DNA of 64,000 nucleotides, taken from assembly GCA_045129695.1 (NCBI GenBank), contig JBGVJZ010000025.1:1-64000 (forward strand). Direction: 5' to 3'. The stretch comes from Eshraghiella sp045129695. Its GTDB lineage: Bacteria > Bacillota > Clostridia > Lachnospirales > Lachnospiraceae. Shown here in pieces: positions 60,931 through 64,000 of this stretch. The notes beneath the pieces are model-generated. The model had not been told where the DNA came from, made no database searches, and saw only the letters and a list, made by a program, of their open reading frames with translations. A program made the position numbers and the translations under genes. Positions within the stretch are counted from its first letter, which is position 1. The number at the start of each line of letters is the position of its first letter.

Positions 60931-61980
60931 TTATCCCACCAGTTCCTTTATTCGTAAAAGAGCTTTTTCATAACGTCCGCACTGTCTGTAATAATTAAGA
61001 GCTTCTTCTGTATGTCCGAGGCATTCATAAATAACTCCTATATTATAAAAAGCAAGAAATGAATTAACTCCATCCATTTTACAGCTACTATACTCCGTAG
61101 CTTTTACAAACTGTTCCACTGCTGCATCAAACAAAGAATTATTCATATATATCAGACCCATAAGAAATACATAATCGCAACTGTAAGAAAATTCAGCATA
61201 TAAATTTTCGAACATAAGCGCCTGAGCCATTCGTTTTGTATTAATCAAAGTGTATCCATATGAAACTACCAAATCCTCAACATATTCAAGTCTTGGCTCT
61301 AAATCATATGACGTTGCCTTTTCAAAATACACTAACGCATCTTCATATTCACCCATCATATAATAGCTTTTGCCAATCTGGTGCAGTATGTATGGATCTT
61401 CCTGTATCTCAAGTTCTTTTTTCAGCAGTTCAATATTTCTGAATGCTTTTTTTCTAAGTTCCTCCGGCGTTCCATCATAACCTGAATGTATCACTGTCAC
61501 CGGAATCTCATAGGTTCTGTATGGTGTTCCGTCAAGACTCTGCACCTGTTCATGAATTGAACCTACATAGCAGAATTTTTTTCTGTCAAAGAAACGGCTA
61601 ACTCTTTCCCTGTTAACTTTCTTCTCCTTATTACGTGTAAAAACATTAACTATCTCAATTCGTCCAACCTTGTCAGAATTATTCTGCGCCATTTTAATTA
61701 ACAGCTTCCAGTCAATATCAGTAGGAATCTCGTCCGTATCCAGAATCAGCACCATATCATTGCCAGCTTTACTGATGGAAAAATTCCTTGCATCTGAGAA
61801 GCTGTTATTCCAATTATATTCATATACACAATTAGTGTATTTTTTAGCCACCTCAATTGAATTATCGGTAGAACCAGTATCAACCACCACAAGTTCAAAT
61901 GGATATAATGATAGTGCTGCAAGCGTTTTATCCAGCATCTGACCTTCATTCCTGGTAATTATACATACTGAAATTTCCAC
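60931..61980 (-). CDS. GT2 glycosyltransferase with TPR repeats
   Basis: A 349-aa protein. Residues 1 to about 200 are a GT2 domain with ISVCIITRNEGQMLDKTLAA, VDTGSTDNSIEVAKK and LILDTDEIPTD. The rest is TPR-like helical repeats (GKSYYMMGEYEDALVYFEKA, YNIGVIYECLGHTEEALNYY). This architecture is common in flagellin and surface-layer glycosylation loci. The GTG at 61980 (MEISVCIITR) follows AAGGAGAGG; an ATG seven codons upstream reads through that site. Confidence 0.83.
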   Translation of the reverse strand: MEISVCIITRNEGQMLDKTLAALSLYPFELVVVDTGSTDNSIEVAKKYTNCVYEYNWNNSFSDARNFSISKAGNDMVLILDTDEIPTDIDWKLLIKMAQNNSDKVGRIEIVNVFTRNKEKKVNRERVSRFFDRKKFCYVGSIHEQVQSLDGTPYRTYEIPVTVIHSGYDGTPEELRKKAFRNIELLKKELEIQEDPYILHQIGKSYYMMGEYEDALVYFEKATSYDLEPRLEYVEDLVVSYGYTLINTKRMAQALMFENLYAEFSYSCDYVFLMGLIYMNNSLFDAAVEQFVKATEYSSCKMDGVNSFLAFYNIGVIYECLGHTEEALNYYRQCGRYEKALLRIKELVG

Positions 61981-62019
61981 AATACCTCTCCTTTGCAACA
62001 TTCCCTATTTATACATCCA

Positions 62020-62048
62020 ATGATATCACTTAACAAAATACATTGCAA
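62020..62048 (-). promoter_or_regulatory. Promoter of the GT2-TPR / CgeB pair
   Basis: On the minus strand, TTGCAA (62043-62048), 17 nt, TATCAT (62020-62025), about 40 nt before the GTG at 61980. It lies in the divergent gap with the plus-strand CgeB gene. Confidence 0.4.
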
Positions 62049-62124
62049 AAGAATTAAATATTTATTGTTTAATTCATATTTAATTGTTAAACTGATTCTA
62101 TACAAAATACAGAGGTCGGATTAT

Positions 62125-63300
62125 ATGAAAATAATTTTTATTGAATGGAACAGTTTTGGCAAAGAAGATATTGTTGATGCACTTGGAAATTTGGGGCATG
62201 AAGTAACTATCTTTAAATATCCGGATTTTAACCACAGGGAAGAATCTCCCACTGCAGCTTCTCTCAACAATACAATTGAAAAGGTTAAACCGGAGTTGGT
62301 ATTCTCTTCAAATTACTCTCCGGTTGTATCCAATATATGTCAGAAGCACAGCATTCCCTATGCTTCATGGGTATATGACAGCCCTCTGGTTAAAATATAT
62401 TCTGCTACGATACTTAATTCCTGTAATTATGTTTTTCTGTTTGATAGCGAGGATTACCGGACCTTTAGAAATTCAGGAATTAACAATGTGTATTATATGC
62501 CACTGGCAGCCAATACCAGACGTCTGGATTCAATGATTCCTACAACTGCCCATCATCATGAATATGATTGTGATATTGCATTTGTAGGCTCGATGTATGA
62601 TGAGGGCAAGGATTATTTTGACACATTAAAGGGTATTTCAGAATACAGTCAGGGATATCTGGATGCCATTATGAAAGCACAGTCAATGGTGTCAGGCTAT
62701 AGTTTTATTGAACCCCTTTTAAAAGGTGAAGTGCTAAATGAACTTCGTCGTGTGTCACCCTACGAACCATATCCCGATGGAGCAGAGACCGATACATATG
62801 TATATTCAAGATATTTTATTGAAAGAAAAATAACGCAGCGTGAACGTAAGTCCATTCTCGCAGCGTTATCAGAAAATTTTAATGTTAATCTATATACACA
62901 GAACGCAACTCCGTATCTGCCACATATTAATAATAAGGGCATTGTACATCCGCACGATATACAGCCTTATGTTTTTAAATGTGCCAAAATCAACCTGAAT
63001 ATCACTCTTAGAAGTATTCATGCAGGAATTCCTCTGAGAGCAATGGATATTATGGGTGCAGGAGGATTCCTTATGACTAATTTCCAGTCAGATTTTATAA
63101 TGCATTTTGAACCGGATGTTGATTATGTATATTATGAGGACGAAAAAGATCTCATTGACAAATGCCGTTTCTATATAGAAAATGATACTGCAAGAAGAGC
63201 TATTGCCCAAAATGGCTATAGCAAAGTTAAAGAGTGCTTTTCCTTTGAAACAGTATTATCATCCATAATTGAAACAATTTTTCAAAACTCTAATCCATAG
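62125..63300 (+). CDS. CgeB-type glycosyltransferase (copy 2)
   Basis: A 391-aa paralogue in the opposite orientation. The N-terminal half has MKIIFIEWNSFGKEDIVDAL and FSSNYSPVVSNICQKHSIPY. The C-terminal half has NITLRSIHAGIPLRAMDIMG and AGGFLMTNFQSDF. The ATG at 62125 follows AGAGGTCGG; the frame is open 44 codons upstream but that part is A/T-rich and not protein-like. Its 3' end overlaps the convergent copy 3 by 19 bp. Confidence 0.82.
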   Translation: MKIIFIEWNSFGKEDIVDALGNLGHEVTIFKYPDFNHREESPTAASLNNTIEKVKPELVFSSNYSPVVSNICQKHSIPYASWVYDSPLVKIYSATILNSCNYVFLFDSEDYRTFRNSGINNVYYMPLAANTRRLDSMIPTTAHHHEYDCDIAFVGSMYDEGKDYFDTLKGISEYSQGYLDAIMKAQSMVSGYSFIEPLLKGEVLNELRRVSPYEPYPDGAETDTYVYSRYFIERKITQRERKSILAALSENFNVNLYTQNATPYLPHINNKGIVHPHDIQPYVFKCAKINLNITLRSIHAGIPLRAMDIMGAGGFLMTNFQSDFIMHFEPDVDYVYYEDEKDLIDKCRFYIENDTARRAIAQNGYSKVKECFSFETVLSSIIETIFQNSNP

Positions 63301-64000
63301 ACCGTTTTAATAATTGCGGCAGCTCTGTGTTTCATGGTATGTTCAGCAAGTGTTCTTTTGTAACCATTCATTGCAATTATAAGTCTTTCTCTTTCATGGG
63401 TGAGGTAAAATCTTGTTTTGTCAATCAACTCATCCATGGAGGAATAGAGCACCACTTCCTTGTCAGGTACATATAATTCCTCAAATTCCTTCTGATAATT
63501 ACTCATCAGAAAACCACCAACTCCCATAATATCAAATACTCTGATCGGAAGACCACTTCTAATAGACCTAAGAGTAATATTAAGATTGATTTTCGATGAA
63601 AAATATACCTTCGGGCATTCTTCTTCATATGCAACACTATGTTTGCATATTACCCTCGAAAGTCCGGATGTATCATCATCCGAGTCATACAGAGTAACAG
63701 GAAAATGCTGTGCAAGCTCATCCAAAATTCTATGTCTCTCATATTCTGCCATTTTCCTTGCAACAATCAGCCCTAAATAAAGTTCACGTTTTGAAATAAA
63801 CGGATAATTATCAGCTCCTTGTATCGGTGCCACTTTCTGCAGCACATCCAAATCCTCTTCCGTTATATCAGTATACAAGACATCTTCCTTCCAATTACCG
63901 AACTGTTTTTTAAAAACATCCGTGTATTTGGAAGTAATTTCTTGGCTTAACAGCCGAGTCACACCATTATATAAATTATTCGTATATAATCTTCCTACAA
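63282..64000 (-). CDS. CgeB-type glycosyltransferase (copy 3), partial
   Basis: The frame is open to the right edge, so the gene is cut by the window. The visible part starts in the middle of the family fold (VGRLYTNNLYNGVTRLLSQE, equal to VGSMYNKNS in copy 1) and contains NITLRSIRSGLPIRVFDIMG and VGGFLMSNYQKEFEELY. The GTG at 63962 is an internal codon, not a start. Confidence 0.8.
   Translation of the reverse strand, partial: VGRLYTNNLYNGVTRLLSQEITSKYTDVFKKQFGNWKEDVLYTDITEEDLDVLQKVAPIQGADNYPFISKRELYLGLIVARKMAEYERHRILDELAQHFPVTLYDSDDDTSGLSRVICKHSVAYEEECPKVYFSSKINLNITLRSIRSGLPIRVFDIMGVGGFLMSNYQKEFEELYVPDKEVVLYSSMDELIDKTRFYLTHERERLIIAMNGYKRTLAEHTMKHRAAAIIKTVYGLEF

Noticed and set aside
1..64000. 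CRISPR arrays, tRNA or rRNA genes
   Set aside because: No regularly spaced repeats and no cloverleaf or rRNA-like stretches were seen by eye; the rRNA-like bits near rplA and rplK are leader mimics only.

Overview
The window is a low-GC Gram-positive chromosome segment, most likely from a gut or rumen member of the Lachnospiraceae (Bacillota, Clostridia). The pointers are the ribosomal-protein gene order, strong AGGAGG ribosome binding sites, zinc forms of S14, L33 and L36, a zinc-LID adenylate kinase, a KOW-domain gene between infA and map, a secreted membrane-anchored amylase with a CBM26-like module, and flagellar-type glycosylation genes. Nearly all genes are on the minus strand, so operons read from high to low coordinates.

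Layout. 25-14046: the S10-spc-alpha ribosomal superoperon (rpsJ to rpsM, with secY, adk, map, a KOW gene and infA), with its promoter and a foldable leader. 14067-17759: the amylase, a plus-strand methyltransferase and a small unknown gene. 17807-27748: an esterase, a LUD-domain protein, and surface-decoration and transport genes (GT2, O-acetyltransferase, LicD, a polar amino acid ABC transporter, a nucleotidyltransferase-PLP enzyme fusion, a second nucleotidyltransferase and a HAD phosphatase). 27816-34252: a chemotaxis receptor and single accessory genes, one frameshifted. 34409-41608: a 7.1-kb accessory island bounded by a perfect 57-bp repeat of the tuf 3' end. 41554-57766: tuf, fusA, rpsG, rpsL, rpoC, rpoB, rplL, rplJ, rplA, rplK, nusG, secE and rpmG. 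57804-64000: a FliD-like protein, an ECF-like sigma factor and a glycosylation cluster with three CgeB-type glycosyltransferases, the last running off the window.

The island is the most unusual part. The tuf-derived repeats look like attachment sites, and paired GTATCA motifs lie near both ends, but no recombinase is visible. Its cargo is defence-like: an AbiE-type toxin-antitoxin pair plus a DUF6088 gene behind two inverted-repeat operators, an XRE regulator, a single-TM protein next to a DUF2971 protein (a candidate new pair), the C-terminal remnant of a GmrSD-type restriction enzyme, and an acetyltransferase gene broken by an in-frame stop.

Other notable signals are an in-frame TAA inside fusA, two leader hairpins before rplK and rplA that resemble the L1-binding helix of 23S rRNA, an L10-type attenuator before rplJ, and a 14-bp hairpin burying the ribosome binding site of the sigma-factor gene. 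I saw no tRNA, rRNA, CRISPR array or insertion sequence. All family names come from reading motifs by eye; no database search was run.
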